From Polytrichum commune (Eukaryota > Streptophyta > Polytrichopsida > Polytrichales > Polytrichaceae): a stretch of 64,000 nucleotides of DNA. Shown here one piece after another: positions 36,038 to 47,381 of this stretch. The DNA lies in assembly GCA_950295325.1 (NCBI GenBank), contig OX485803.1, positions 24,490,001 to 24,554,000 on the forward strand, read 5' to 3'. The position numbers were made by a program, and so were the translations under genes. How positions within the stretch are numbered: the first letter of the stretch is position 1; the number at the start of each line of letters is the position of its first letter. The notes under the pieces are model-generated. The model was not told the origin of the DNA and made no database searches. It saw only the letters and a program-made list of their open reading frames with translations.

Positions 36038-37855
36038 CTTCTGATAAACTAATAGAAGTCAATGAGAGATGTAATATTACTAAGCCCAATGGGTGTGATC
36101 CCTTGCTAAAGGGGAATGACCTAGCCTAGGATGTTGTGCTTGCAAGGATTTACTAAACAAGATTCTCGGCCCACAACATGCATGTCAACTTACAAAAGCA
36201 AGTGCACATATCCCCCACATTGCCCTTGGAAACTAAACTATGACGCAAAGAACATCAATTCCGGAAAGTCCCATTGCAAGCATGGAAATTCCCACCCATC
36301 AATGTTGCAAAGTGAACAATACTCAAACTTAACATAGTTCATTATGTAAGGGGGCTCCAACATAAAAGGGTTATTATCCCATGAAAATTCCCGGTCCCAT
36401 GCTGCATGAGCCTATTGTTTAGTAATGCTATGGAGCTCCCCATCACATGACCACATGTACAATATTCATGTATGCCATATGAAAAGAATGTGTGCAAGGA
36501 TATTTAAATGTCAAAAAGTTCAAAGAAAATTTGACATGGGATGGTGAAAAGGCTAGGCATGATACACACGGAGGGGGGGGGGGGAGGAGAAATACTTTCC
36601 ATTTCGAAGGTTTCCTAATGATATGACTTGTGATCTAAGGACATGTGACTTAAATGGTTCCTTTTGTTGTTGGCCATGATTCTCAACTTGGACTTCAAGT
36701 TAATATTAATTTTGGATCCGAAAATGTGACATGAGAAGTTAGCAACAATCTATGAATTCTCTTGATCCCTCGTGTTGATGCTATGGATTTGAAAGTCGAA
36801 AGTATTAGAGCTTGTTGTATGCTTCCCCATTATCCTGATTTTGGAGCCTAAAACGGTTAACAAATTTTGAACATGTAGTCCATTATGCTTGAAAGATGTA
36901 TCTTTATTACATATGTTCTTACCTAACCATACACCACTGAAATATTGTTGATCACTTAAAATCAATAAGCAATTTAGGCATGTGTACTTTATATATTCAT
37001 TGCATGACTTGCTTGTGTGAAGAAGACTCCGGTCATCATCAACATACTATGGATAGATGTGTAAGGTTTTCTTGAGTATGATGTTACAAAGGGAAATTAC
37101 ACCAACCAAGGGTTGGTGTGAATGAGGGACACTTCCATTTAATCAAAGCCACAAACTCATTTGTAAACCCATTTTGGGTTAAAGGAGGATGGCTAAGGAA
37201 CAAAGGCTACTCCCTCTTGTCAAAGGAGTTCCCCTGTGGCAACCTTTGGTGCAAAGATATGTGAACATATGCCCAACTAGCATCAAAAAATTTCCATGCC
37301 ATGCAAAGACTAATTCTCAGTTTCCATCATAAGATTGTCATATATAAATTTTGTTACTTGGATTAATACCACAAGGATTTGTGTGTAAAGTTGTTGCATT
37401 GTACATAAACATGTTTGGTATCCAAAACTTCATATATCTTGTAGTATCCCTCAGTATCCATACCTACTTGATATAAAGAAAATGAAAAATCTTGATTACA
37501 TATGATTAGTATTAAATATGGTGATATTTGTAGTGCATTAGTTACTACATTGAAAACATGTTCACTTAGCAAGTCCAATATGCTCTCTCACATTCGCATT
37601 GCAACCGTGTGTGGATGGGGATGCCCCATCTAAACTCACCTTCACGGTATAACAATGAATAGAACCTAGCACACTTGTCACAAATGGAAATAAGCAATGG
37701 CATTTCCATGACTATATGTTTATCTTGTAGCTGCCCATAGCAAATGCTCATTAATCTTAGCATAAGATTTAGACAAGCCCAAGATATGTTTCCATCGTCC
37801 CTATTCAATGCCTCACCCATTCTTTGTCCCCCAAATCCCAAATCTATGGAATACT
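36038..37855. other. Gene-poor region
   Basis: It holds a poly-G tract near 36570 and the family B repeat at 37096-37166. No gene is recognised. Confidence 0.5.
37096..37166 (+). repeat. Family B dispersed repeat, copy 2
   Basis: GGGTTGGTGTGAATGAGGGA, CACTTCC and ATCAAAGCCACAAACTCA match the copy at 17195-17262. Confidence 0.6.
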
Positions 37856-38909
37856 CAGGGGCGGTTTACACTATGGACCATGAAGTTGGACCAGGGCTCC
37901 GCAAGGCAGCTGATTGGTTGTTGAAGTTCTCCCGGGACAACTTCGGTTTACACTAAGGAAAAAATGGCAGAGGGACCATGGAGGTCGAGGTCCCCAAAAT
38001 ATAATTTTTAAGGCCTAATAAATGCACTGAAATGGTCCAACGGGTTTTGCGTTGAGAGAGGCAAGAGAGGTGGTCTGGTAGGAAAAGGCAAGGGCCCATG
38101 TCAGAGAAATACCATTTCAATAAATTTTTAATGAATCTACCTTTTAAGCAACTTAATTATACCATAGCCCATGAGACATACCAGCACTACCTTGCCCTAC
38201 CCCTTAAACCGGCTCACACGTGTTTCACCAAACAACGCGGGACATCTAGAACTCAAGAATTCAAGTGCAGATTTTATTTTTTGGTCTACCAAATGTAATG
38301 TTTGGAATTTTGGAGCTTGTAATATACCGTTGGAAAGGTCTTGAAAATACCTTTCCAACGGTATATTACACACCCCAATATGCTTACAAAATGAAGTTGA
38401 AAAAGAAAAAAAGAAAAATCTGTAGTGGTTTAGTGATTGTAGATCAGGGTAGTCAAAAGAAGTGCAATGGGAAATCTTCTAACATTAATTATCAAGAAAT
38501 TGAAAATTAGTGTTGAGCAAGGTAGGGTGGTAACAACATTAAATATAATCAAACACTAAATATCCTATTTAGTGTAGTGACAACACAAGGTACATGTCAC
38601 ATGTAAATTACATTGAGCATGTACAAATTAAATTGCTCGTTTTATTTTATTTTAAAAAATTGTTGTGAGAAGATTTGCAAGCCACATCTGCCTTCTTTTT
38701 TAATATTAAAAAAATCAGCACCTCCACTTCTTGGTGCATGGTCATTCTTCATGGTCCACATTTGGTTTACACCTAGTGAAGGGCCCATGAACCATGAAAA
38801 CTAATATTTTAGTAACTCGGACCATGGAAGTCGTCCCATGAAGTCGTCCCACGCAAAATAGGCCTCTTACATGGGACGACTTCATGGTCCATAGTGTAAA
38901 CTGCCCCTC
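37856..38909 (+). mobile_element. TIR element of about 1.05 kb with internal hairpin
   Basis: The left end is AGGGGCGGTTTACACTATGG, then ACCATGAAGTTGGACCA. The right end, reverse complemented, is AGGGGCAGTTTACACTATGG, then ACCATGAAGTCGTCCCA. That is about 37 bp of inverted repeat with a few mismatches. Subterminal repeats of GGACCATG and GGTTTACAC lie inside both ends. No transposase frame is seen and no convincing target duplication was found. The termini recall hAT-like CAGGGG ends, but the superfamily is not settled. Confidence 0.75.
38318..38370. repeat. Perfect 22-bp inverted repeat (hairpin, 9-nt loop)
   Basis: The left arm TGTAATATACCGTTGGAAAG plus GT (38318-38339) is exactly complementary to the right arm (38349-38370); the loop is CTTGAAAAT. 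It lies near the middle of the 37856-38909 element. Confidence 0.9.
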
Positions 38910-40913
38910 ATAATCCAAGGTGGCAAATTGTTGGACTTTTAGCGTTCTTCTTCTTCTTTTCATTAAATTTTCATCCTTTCACTTCTACCGTAGTTCTCTA
39001 GCAGTTTGGGCACCTTTCTGTCTAATGATTAATTAAAACGCGAAAGTAAGTCAGGCAACCCATAAAATAATATTCTAAAATTGGGCATATTACAAAAAGT
39101 AATTAAGAATAAGTTAGACATTCATTCTCAGTTGCTTGTCTCATTCCCAAGTTTATGGCAGTGTGTCAACATGACTTGTGAAGCAAATTCATGCTTGTTT
39201 TTAAACCACGAGTGAGACTAATGTCGCGTGAATACATTGTTGAAGTTAATTGATGCTACTTTGTTGGATTCCAATGAATGTCACTTGCATTACTATGATT
39301 CTAGGCACTCTATGAATATTATTTCTTTTAAACTTGATACCCAATGAAGTTGATTTCCCATAAATTTAGGCACCTTTAAAAGTAATTATTTTTTGCCCGA
39401 GTTGCTAGAGAGCTAAGGTATTTGTGAGTAAGGTATGTGTGCCTAAAATTGTTAACAAATTGTCCCCCAACATCTATGTTGTTTTTGTCTAATTAGTGTG
39501 GGTTACCATTCAAAATTACGTGTGCCTATCACTTTTTACATTATCATTTATTACCAACTAAGTTATGTCATATTCTTCATTATGCATATTGACTACTGAT
39601 GTTAATTAGGTAAAAAAAAAATACTCTCAGTAAAATGTTATAACAATGCATAATTCCAAATGATAATCCACACTGATCAGACAAAACAATGTAGTTGTGG
39701 TCCTAAACCCATGCGCACCATCATTATGAGTGGATCCTACTAAATCTAACGGCTATAAAGATAGGTTCACAATGCAACTACCCTAGGAATGGACCTCCCC
39801 CCCGCCTCTCAACAATAAAAGGCGTATACTTTTAAATAACTTTGGGGGTTTCTTAGGACACTATGATTCTTATATGTCGTATATTTTTTTGCAATCCTTG
39901 CACATTTGCAAAATCTACCAAAAGTTGATGGGTTATTTATTTACTTCTATAAGGCCGGCAAAGGAGATGTACTTATTGGAAATGTTGCTTTCAGACACAC
40001 ATAGGTAACCTTTAAGGCATCAACTTAGCTCTTGAGAAGGTCATTTCAAATAGCCCAATCTCGATTTGTGACTCCACTAATTGAGGGTTAAAACATCAAA
40101 ATAAAATAAAATGAAGAGCAATTGATCTTTGAACATTTAACGCATATAAGTGGCTCAAAGGTACAAGACAAGTTTCGTGTCTATGGAACATACCTTAAAC
40201 TCTACTAGACGGAAGTCTATTCTTATTGGCCATGAGTTTTGTGTTGACCAAGCTCCCTCCACCACACACACCCACAAAGGACACAGGAGCTACTTAGGTA
40301 TGGTTCAAATAGTTGCCCCCGTTTTCAAATGCAAAGAGTGCAATGAATCTAGAGAAAGCCATTTGGGTCCTCTTTCTAGCTAAGTAGTAGAACTTGAATG
40401 TGCATGGAAACTTTAGAACCACTTATAGGTTTATGTTCAAAGATTCCATGATTCGAAACATATTTCCAAGCCCTAATGCTCAAGTTTGGCCCCACACCCA
40501 CTCCCCCCCCCCAAAAAAAAGAATTAAAATATTACAAGATATTTTTCAAAGGTTAAATTAAAAGACACCGAACCCAACCAAAGAACCTAGTTCCCAAGGT
40601 TCACGGATCCCAAATGGGAACTTACGAATCTTGAGTCTAGTCTAGGGCATGGAAATGGTTTGAGAAGTATGAAGGGTGGCTGTCACCTTTAAGGTACCCA
40701 TCAAGTCAAAGGAAACATGTGGGGGGGGGGGGGGGGGTGGGATCGAGACCCTAAACTTATTGCCGTGTTTTGTTTTGTTTGTCACATTCCGAAATCAACT
40801 TTGGAGGCTTGAAAAAAAAACGACCCTATGAGTGTTTGAGGGGGCCCGGCTTTGTCAAGGTTGTCACCCCGTAAAATTGTCTTTCACGGGACATGTAAAT
40901 CATACATTCACAC
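38910..40913. other. Gene-poor region
   Basis: AT-rich, with a poly-G tract near 40722. No gene or bounded element is recognised. Confidence 0.5.
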
Positions 40914-41301
40914 TAGTGTTCAAGATTGAAGCCCTTGTATGAGTTTCATTTTGAAGGGCTCAGCCCTTTAGTTGAAGGGTTGGTTCAAATCCAAGACGTC
41001 AATCTAAGAATACAGAAATGAAATACAAAACTCATATTAAACTCGTGCATGAATTATAGGGTACATGTTTCCAGCACAATGTGAGAAATTTAAGAAATCA
41101 ACCATCTAACTCCACTTCTTGTAGTGACAATGCCATACACTTGTTGGTTCTTGTGGTGGTGGGCAGATTATATTGAGGACTTCAAGTGACGTCTTCATTT
41201 TCAATTTGGGGTTGCATTTTGAAAAGTTGTTTTGAGAGAGGTATGTTTTGAAGGGCCAAGTCGCGTTTGAAGGGCATTGAAGACTTCAATCTTGAATATT
41301 G
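40914..41301 (+). mobile_element. hAT-like MITE, copy 1, with perfect 8-bp target duplication
   Basis: The element of 388 bp starts TAGTGTTCAAGATTGAAG and ends CTTCAATCTTGAATATTG, inverted repeats that match at 16 of 18 positions. It is flanked by ATTCACAC on both sides (40906-40913 and 41302-41309). An 8-bp duplication with ends close to CAGTG is typical of hAT elements. There is no coding capacity. Confidence 0.88.
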
Positions 41302-42440
41302 ATTCACACGTACATGTATTTAATCATCTCGCATGCATCTTGACATTGAATAAGAATTACATACCATGCTCTTTGTTGGGGAGGAATCTAGCCAACACAA
41401 AGTTAACGGCCGATAGATGGAAGGAGAGATGAGGGGAGTGTGTGGTTACATTTCAAGGGGGAAATGCACTACTATGTATTTTTTAACAAGTTGCCTTTTC
41501 TCTTGAAACAAACACACACACACACCTAGTAAAGGTGGGTTTCATTACCTACACCTATCAAAGTACCTTCGAATGCTTCAAACGGTGATATTTGGACTTC
41601 AAATTCATTTTCTACTCCCCCCACCCCCCCTTTACAAAATAAAGGGACCACCTTGTAGAGGTTACGAAGACCTTGGCATGCACACCAAATGAGTTTCACA
41701 CGACTCCTAGCCACATGAAAGCAATGACCATTCAAATATGTACTTTTCTTCATTTCGGTTTCGGATGTCATGTCTTTGAGTTCTTCATTTACCGATTATA
41801 AGCAATGGGAGAAGAGAGGAACAAGTCGTTTTTGCAATAGTACATAGGTAACACGAGTCTAATGCTTTTCATAAACATACGTACATACGTACATAGTAAA
41901 CATATATTAAAATGATAATACTATTACAAATAAGAGCCTCTCTACTGCAAGGTAGGCAGTACACCCTATCATACACCAAGGGAACTCTTGAGTAGGGTAG
42001 GGCCAATGGGCTCAAATTCACATCGTCTTGTCCAACGTTGGTTTTTTATTCTTATTCTTAATAGCTTCTATCTTCTTCTTTTGTATAATGACTCATGTCA
42101 TTGGGGAGGTGTTGTTTAGCCTAAGAATATAGAATTATAGTGTATGTATCACCTAAGCACATACTTAAGGGCAAGCCCACTCACCCCGCATTGGCATTTG
42201 CACTTCTTCATCCGCAATGCATATGCACATGCAAAGAGTTCAGCTAGCCATGCCTGCAAACTTGATAAGTGATGAGAAGTAATGCAAAAGAACCAAAACG
42301 CCTACAAGATATGCACGGAGGATTATATATAATAAAACAACAACCTTTTTAACCTATGACCTATTTTTTCTGCTAGTTACAACTACATAGTTACAGGTGA
42401 AGCGGTTGAGAAATTCTCTTCCATAACATTATTCAAGTCC
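41302..42440. other. Gene-poor region
   Basis: It contains (CA)n near 41510-41525 and a CATACGTA repeat near 41876-41895. No gene is recognised. Confidence 0.5.
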
Positions 42441-42556
42441 ATAACATTGTTATGTGGGACCGACAATATTCCATAGAATAATCATGAATATTCTCCATAT
42501 TCAGTCTGAATGTGGGGATCTTCTGTGGAATATTGTCAGTTCCACATAACATTGTT
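42441..42556. repeat. Inverted repeat, arms about 36 bp
   Basis: Arms at about 42441-42477 (AACATTGTTATGTGGGACCG...) and 42519-42556 (TTCTGTGGAATATTGTCAGT...) are complementary with few mismatches around a spacer of about 40 bp. Confidence 0.7.
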
Positions 42557-42580
42557 CTAAATCTGAATAATGTTATGTAT

Positions 42581-42775
42581 GTGATGGGTAGTTTTCTTGA
42601 ACCCACAAATCTCACATGGTTATTTCCCAAATGCAGCCGGTTCATCTGTGATGGGTAATTTCTTGAACTTTCAAAACTTAACTGGTTATATCTCAAACTC
42701 AACCAATTCATTTGTGACGGATAATTTTCTTGAACCCCAAAACCTCAACGGGTCATATGATTATATCTTGAGGTA
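42581..42775 (+). repeat. Three-copy tandem repeat, period 66-67 bp
   Basis: Units start at 42581, 42648 and 42714. Shared text is GTGATGGGTA.TTTTCTTGAA, then a CTCAAC-like block, GGTTAT, and TTCAT.TGTGA. Confidence 0.75.
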
Positions 42776-43454
42776 AAGCTTGAACAAAGGATGCAGTATG
42801 AGGACTGCGCCTGCATCTACATCTCATACGGAGGCCACTTTTCCATTCCTAGATGCAAATGTGGATGCAGGAATCACTGGCCTTGTTCTAAATGCATTGA
42901 AATCAAATCTTCGCAACAACTGTGGTTTGATGTTCATTTGATTTTAGCCAACTGATGTGGGGGGATGGATTAGACTCTTGACCATCCAATTTTCATGTCG
43001 TGCTCAATATAAGGATCCTTAAAGTCCCTCAAACATGGACCAAACTGTGGAAAACTTTCTATTAAGATTTCATTAGGTCATCGCGTGTCGGAGCTTATTT
43101 TGAAGGTTACTATCTAAAATCTTTGATCAACCTACACAAGGCTAGCTTGGCCCACCAATCCTAGTAGGACAAACTAGAAAGCCGAATTTTAATAGCATGA
43201 CGCCACTCTTCGCATATGATAACTGAAAGCATGAAAAGAAAACTTTGGTGACATTAAAGTTACAAGGAAAGTAACAAACCCATGTTTCAATACGGGGGGT
43301 TATAAGTGACAGATATGGACTTTGCTCTTCCCGGTCTAGGCCATGTGTATACTAAAATAAAAAGCCTATAGAAACTCCATCCCCCTCTGAAGCCAAGGCC
43401 CTTCCATTTGCCCGTTCTCACATGAGTTCGGAGTTGGGTTTAGGAGCTTGGAGT

Positions 43455-43847
43455 CACTGTTCAAGATTGAAGTCTTCAATGCCCTTCAAACGCGACTTGG
43501 CCCTTCAAAATATACCTCTCACAAAACAACCCTTCATAACGCAACCCCAAATTGAAAATGAAGACATCACTTGAAGTCCTCAATATAATTTGCCCATCAC
43601 AAGAATCAACAAACGTTGGGCATTGTCACGGCAAGAAGTAGAGTTAGATAGTTGATTCTTAAATCTTCACATTGTACTGGAAACATGCACCCATGTAATT
43701 CATGCACAAGTTTAATATGAGTTTTGTATTTCATTCCTATGTTGTTGGATTGACGTCTTGGATTTGAACGAGCCCTTCAACTGAACAACTGAAATTTGAG
43801 AGCCCTTCAAAATGAAACTCATATGAGAGCTTCAATCTTGAACACTG
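43455..43847 (-). mobile_element. hAT-like MITE, copy 2, inverted relative to copy 1
   Basis: It is the reverse complement of the 40914-41301 element along its whole length. Its ends are CACTGTTCAAGATTGAAG and CTTCAATCTTGAACACTG. Flanks CTTGGAGT (43447-43454) and CTCGGAGT (43848-43855) match at 7 of 8 positions, consistent with an aged 8-bp target duplication. Confidence 0.87.
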
Positions 43848-44176
43848 CTCGGAGTCTGCCCACGTGAAGCTTGCAATTTGCAACCTTATTTTGGAGTTGG
43901 GAGTTGGGAGTTGGGAGCTGGTTGCTAGGAGCTTTGCATGCTAGGAATTGGACTTGGATTTAGGAGCTAGGAGCTTTAGATGCTTGGGATTCATCATGGA
44001 GAAATTTCTTGGGATCTTTTGGTCATAAGGTGAGGGAGCCTTTGATGGGTGTTCAGTCTATATTAAGGGATCCTTTGATCAGGCGTAGTAGGCTAGATTA
44101 ACCTTAGACCTTGGAGACCATGCTTGGTAGGCTTTGAGATCAATGCATGTTTGTTTTTTTTGTTCAAATTCATCTA

Positions 44177-45455
44177 CAGTCTAACCTTGATAATGTCACA
44201 CCATTCGTTTCACTAAAAACAGTGATATAAACAAGGTGTGACATATTTAATAATGTCACATTTTGAAGATTTGTGCATAATGTGATATTATCAAAAAAAT
44301 AGGTAGAAAATCAAAATAAAATTACAATGCAAAAAATAAAATAAAAAATACGAGACTTCAATGTTTTTGAATGTACAATCTAATTCAAAATTGTGAATAA
44401 CAACAAGAGCACATCATAATGTGTCATTGAGACCAGTTAAAGACCTCTCACTAGAGACAAAGAAGCTTTTAATGTCACATTGTTTTGTTGATATTAAATG
44501 TGCAACACCAATTCTAATGAGTTTGACATGGATTTTTTCCATTCCTAACAACTCCAGAGTGTTGAAAATTTGTGAACCTTGGGTAGCCATAAAATTCAAA
44601 ACATCTTTAGCATATTTTTGTGCATCGCTTAGCTTCACTACTTTAGACTCATCATCACTGCTATCAACAATCAATGGGTCTACTTCCATGGAATCAAGAA
44701 CATGTTCATCATCTTGCACTAATTACACAAGCTCCTCAGTAGAATATTCCACCTCAAAATCATCTTCACCTTTCATGTTTATGTACTCCAAAGGACAAAG
44801 CTTTTCTACACGCTTGCCTTCGACATCCAAACCCAGATGTGACGGAAGGTGGGGTGCATAGAGGCCGAGAAGTCTTGACAACGCCGTGAAAATACAACAC
44901 CTTTGAGTGCCGTGTATAGACAACACCGTTCAGGGTTGGTGCACGATCAAGTTCCAAGAATAGCATTGCATTTATCACAGGGGCGGCGCATGACCCTTTC
45001 GGCTACTACAATCTATCCATCCAACCATCACATACAATCCATCCATACTTGGTATTATCACATTTACACTACGGATTTTGGAGAAAAATAATGACATTAC
45101 CAAGGGTGATAGGGATAATAACGAGGGAGTTTTACACTATGAAAATTGGTTTCAAACTTTTAGGTGACAATATCAAGGTGTTCTATTAACCCTTAAAGGA
45201 CATATGCTTTCCCGATACCACACCCAAAATTTGTTTTAAAATTCATTTTAAGCATGATTAACCAATTAATTTATATAGGCTCTATTCTAAAGAAGTATAG
45301 ATCTTGCTAAGGTGCTCGATTTGACATTCTAAAAACCCCATTTGGTGCAATGGACTAGAAGTTTTGAACAAGATTCTCCCAAAATAATACCAAGCCCGTG
45401 GGGCTTGCATTGTCGTTTAAGGGTTAACAAGGGTGACATTATCAAGGTTAGACTG
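44177..45455 (-). mobile_element. pogo/Tigger-type DNA transposon, internally deleted, 1279 bp
   Basis: Both ends carry CAGTCTAACCTTGATAATGT plus CAC (23 bp) as a perfect inverted repeat, each bordered by TA (44175-44176 and 45456-45457). CAGT.. ends, a TA target and an enclosed Tigger-like transposase tail on the minus strand fit the pogo group of Tc1/mariner elements. Autonomous members are usually above 2 kb, so most of the transposase is missing. Confidence 0.88.
44414..44926 (-). pseudogene. Tigger/pogo transposase C-terminal remnant
   Basis: One minus-strand frame is open from 44926 to 44414 except for a TAA at 44725-44723. It reads LEYINMKGEDDFEVEYSTEE, then an acidic linker DPLIVDSSDDESKVVKLSDA, a helical stretch and the end CDIKSFF. 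Plant DDE Tigger-type proteins have the same order: an E-Y-V/I-N block, an acidic spacer, a helical region and a QTKITDFF-like end. The CENP-B/HTH DNA-binding domains and the DDE catalytic core are absent. It cannot act as a nuclease. Confidence 0.7.
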
Positions 45456-45457
45456 TA

Positions 45458-47000
45458 TACATACCTCAACATATTTTGAATCAAGGTTAAAGGATATTAC
45501 TCACAATTGGTTGGTTTTTGTTGTAGAATGGCATAGCCATGGTTGATATATATCACTGAACTATGAGAGATTGATCGCTATTGAGCTAGCTTGCTTTCAT
45601 GGTTACCACTTCAGCTTGGATATCGATGAGGCATTGCTAGAGTCATTGGCGAGAGATGACAAGGATTGCCGAGTTATAGATGGTATGAGAGGCCCTCGGT
45701 CAAGTCAACCACTTGTTCCAACTCAACTCTCTCCACATGAGAACACACCCCAAGATATGTTGACCTCAAAGAGACCGTGGAAGGAAAAGGATTGCAAATC
45801 TACACTAGAGTTAGAGATAACGACTGTGCTATTCATACAATATATCTTTTTGCGCCCATTAAACCACTTTTGAGTGGTCCGGTTTGTTCCAAGGTTTTCA
45901 TATCTTCACAAGGGTGCCATCAACAATGCCAATGCATCCAGGAAAGTGAGGGTTTAAGGGTACCACTGAACTACATCATAACTAGTGACGTTGTCACATT
46001 TCAGGTAGAGGAGAAAATTGAAGAGGTGTTGTTTCGGAAACAACCTCATAGGACGACCCGAGAGCTTATGAACTTCGCCAGTCGACCGAGCACGAGACGC
46101 AATGATTGGCACAACTAATCCAAAAAACTCATCAAAGTCAATTACAGTGAAGTTCATAAAGGTCTAGAAATTATAAGAGATGGCTCTCATATGCAAAGGG
46201 ACATCATGCACACGCAGTTGTGATCAACTACGCCTTGTCCTCCATCCTCTAGTTCATTAGGACTGAAAGACTCCCACATGTTAGCACATACAACCATCGT
46301 GGTGTTGATAACCATGACATCATCCTCCAACTTCTCAAGAGTTCGTCATTGGAACTATCATTTGAAGAAAGCCACATATCAATGTCCATCTTAACGTAAT
46401 CTGTAAAGCAAGTAGGAAGTATTGTTGGTTGAAAAGCCCAAAGAGTTGTTGGTTTGCAGCTCAATTTTTGTAGTTGTTTGCATGGGCTAGAATGGTGACG
46501 TGTCCACTTGAGATAGAATAAGAGGCTATTGGTCTAACATTGGGTTGGCCATGGTAGGCAATGAGGTGGCAAGCCCATGTATTTGGCCTTGAGTCGCTGG
46601 CATATATCCTCCATGGCAGCCTAGGTACTTAACCCTCGCTAGCATTGGCCTTCAGTGGCGGACCCTAATACTTAGCCCTCATTGGTGTTAAGTTGCGAGA
46701 CTTTACATTTTGACTCATAAACACATGATGGAGTAGTAAAACTACATTGCGATCCGGTCTAAGACCATGTTATTTCCTATGTAATTTCATTGTGTTGATG
46801 CTCATACACTCAAGGTTTGGGACTGAACTCATGGTTTGATCTACTTTGCTTTATGGATAACTCTAATGTCATATAGTTTTGCAATTAGCATTCTAAGATG
46901 GCAAGGGCACGTGGTAAAACTAAATCGAGGTATACAAAAATGTGGTGTTTCTAGAAGTAATATAAGTAGAGATTTCCATTCCATTGAGAGATAAAAGTAC
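45458..47000. other. Region with weak coding-like frames
   Basis: Two overlapping plus-strand frames, 45571-45873 and 45777-46118, have ordinary amino-acid composition (for example FQVEEKIEEVLFRKQPHRTT in the second). I recognise no family in either. A decayed gene or element ORF is possible, as is chance. Confidence 0.3.
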
Positions 47001-47381
47001 GTCTTGGGGCTCTGGGCTAGATTGCATCTTCATTCAATTGGGCCCCGCTCCTCCCACGTCTTCTTCACTGCCCGGTCTTCATGCCTGCACCTGTGTGGGA
47101 GCTCTTCCTCGTTGAGGACCAATGTGATAATACGCAGTCAAAATTACAAATATTCAAGTTGACGTCACTTTCATTATTCTCAAGTTAATCAATGAAGTTC
47201 CTTCACATGCCAAAGGAGCTTAATGGCTTAAGTGACCGGGTGTTGTCACATTGATTTCCAACGGGGAAGAGTTCCCAGGCAGGTGCAGACATGAAGACCA
47301 GGGCAATGAAAGAGGCGTGGGAGGGGCGGGGCCCAACCAAATGTAGATATGATATAGTCCGGGACCATCTCGGGCACCAAA
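47001..47381. repeat. Large imperfect inverted repeat, arms about 140 bp
   Basis: The left arm, about 47001-47140, includes TTGGGCCCCGCTCCTCCCAC, GTCTTCATGCCTGCACCTG and AATGTGATAA. The right arm, about 47231-47381, carries the reverse complements: GTGGGAGGGGCGGGGCCCAA, CAGGTGCAGACATGAAGACC and TTGTCACATT. Identity is roughly 80% by eye over a spacer of about 90 bp. The arms are clearly more GC-rich than the flanks. Confidence 0.8.

Noticed and set aside
45571..46118. Candidate protein gene
   Set aside because: Two overlapping frames with no recognised domain, no convincing splice sites and no agreement between them; left as a described region only.
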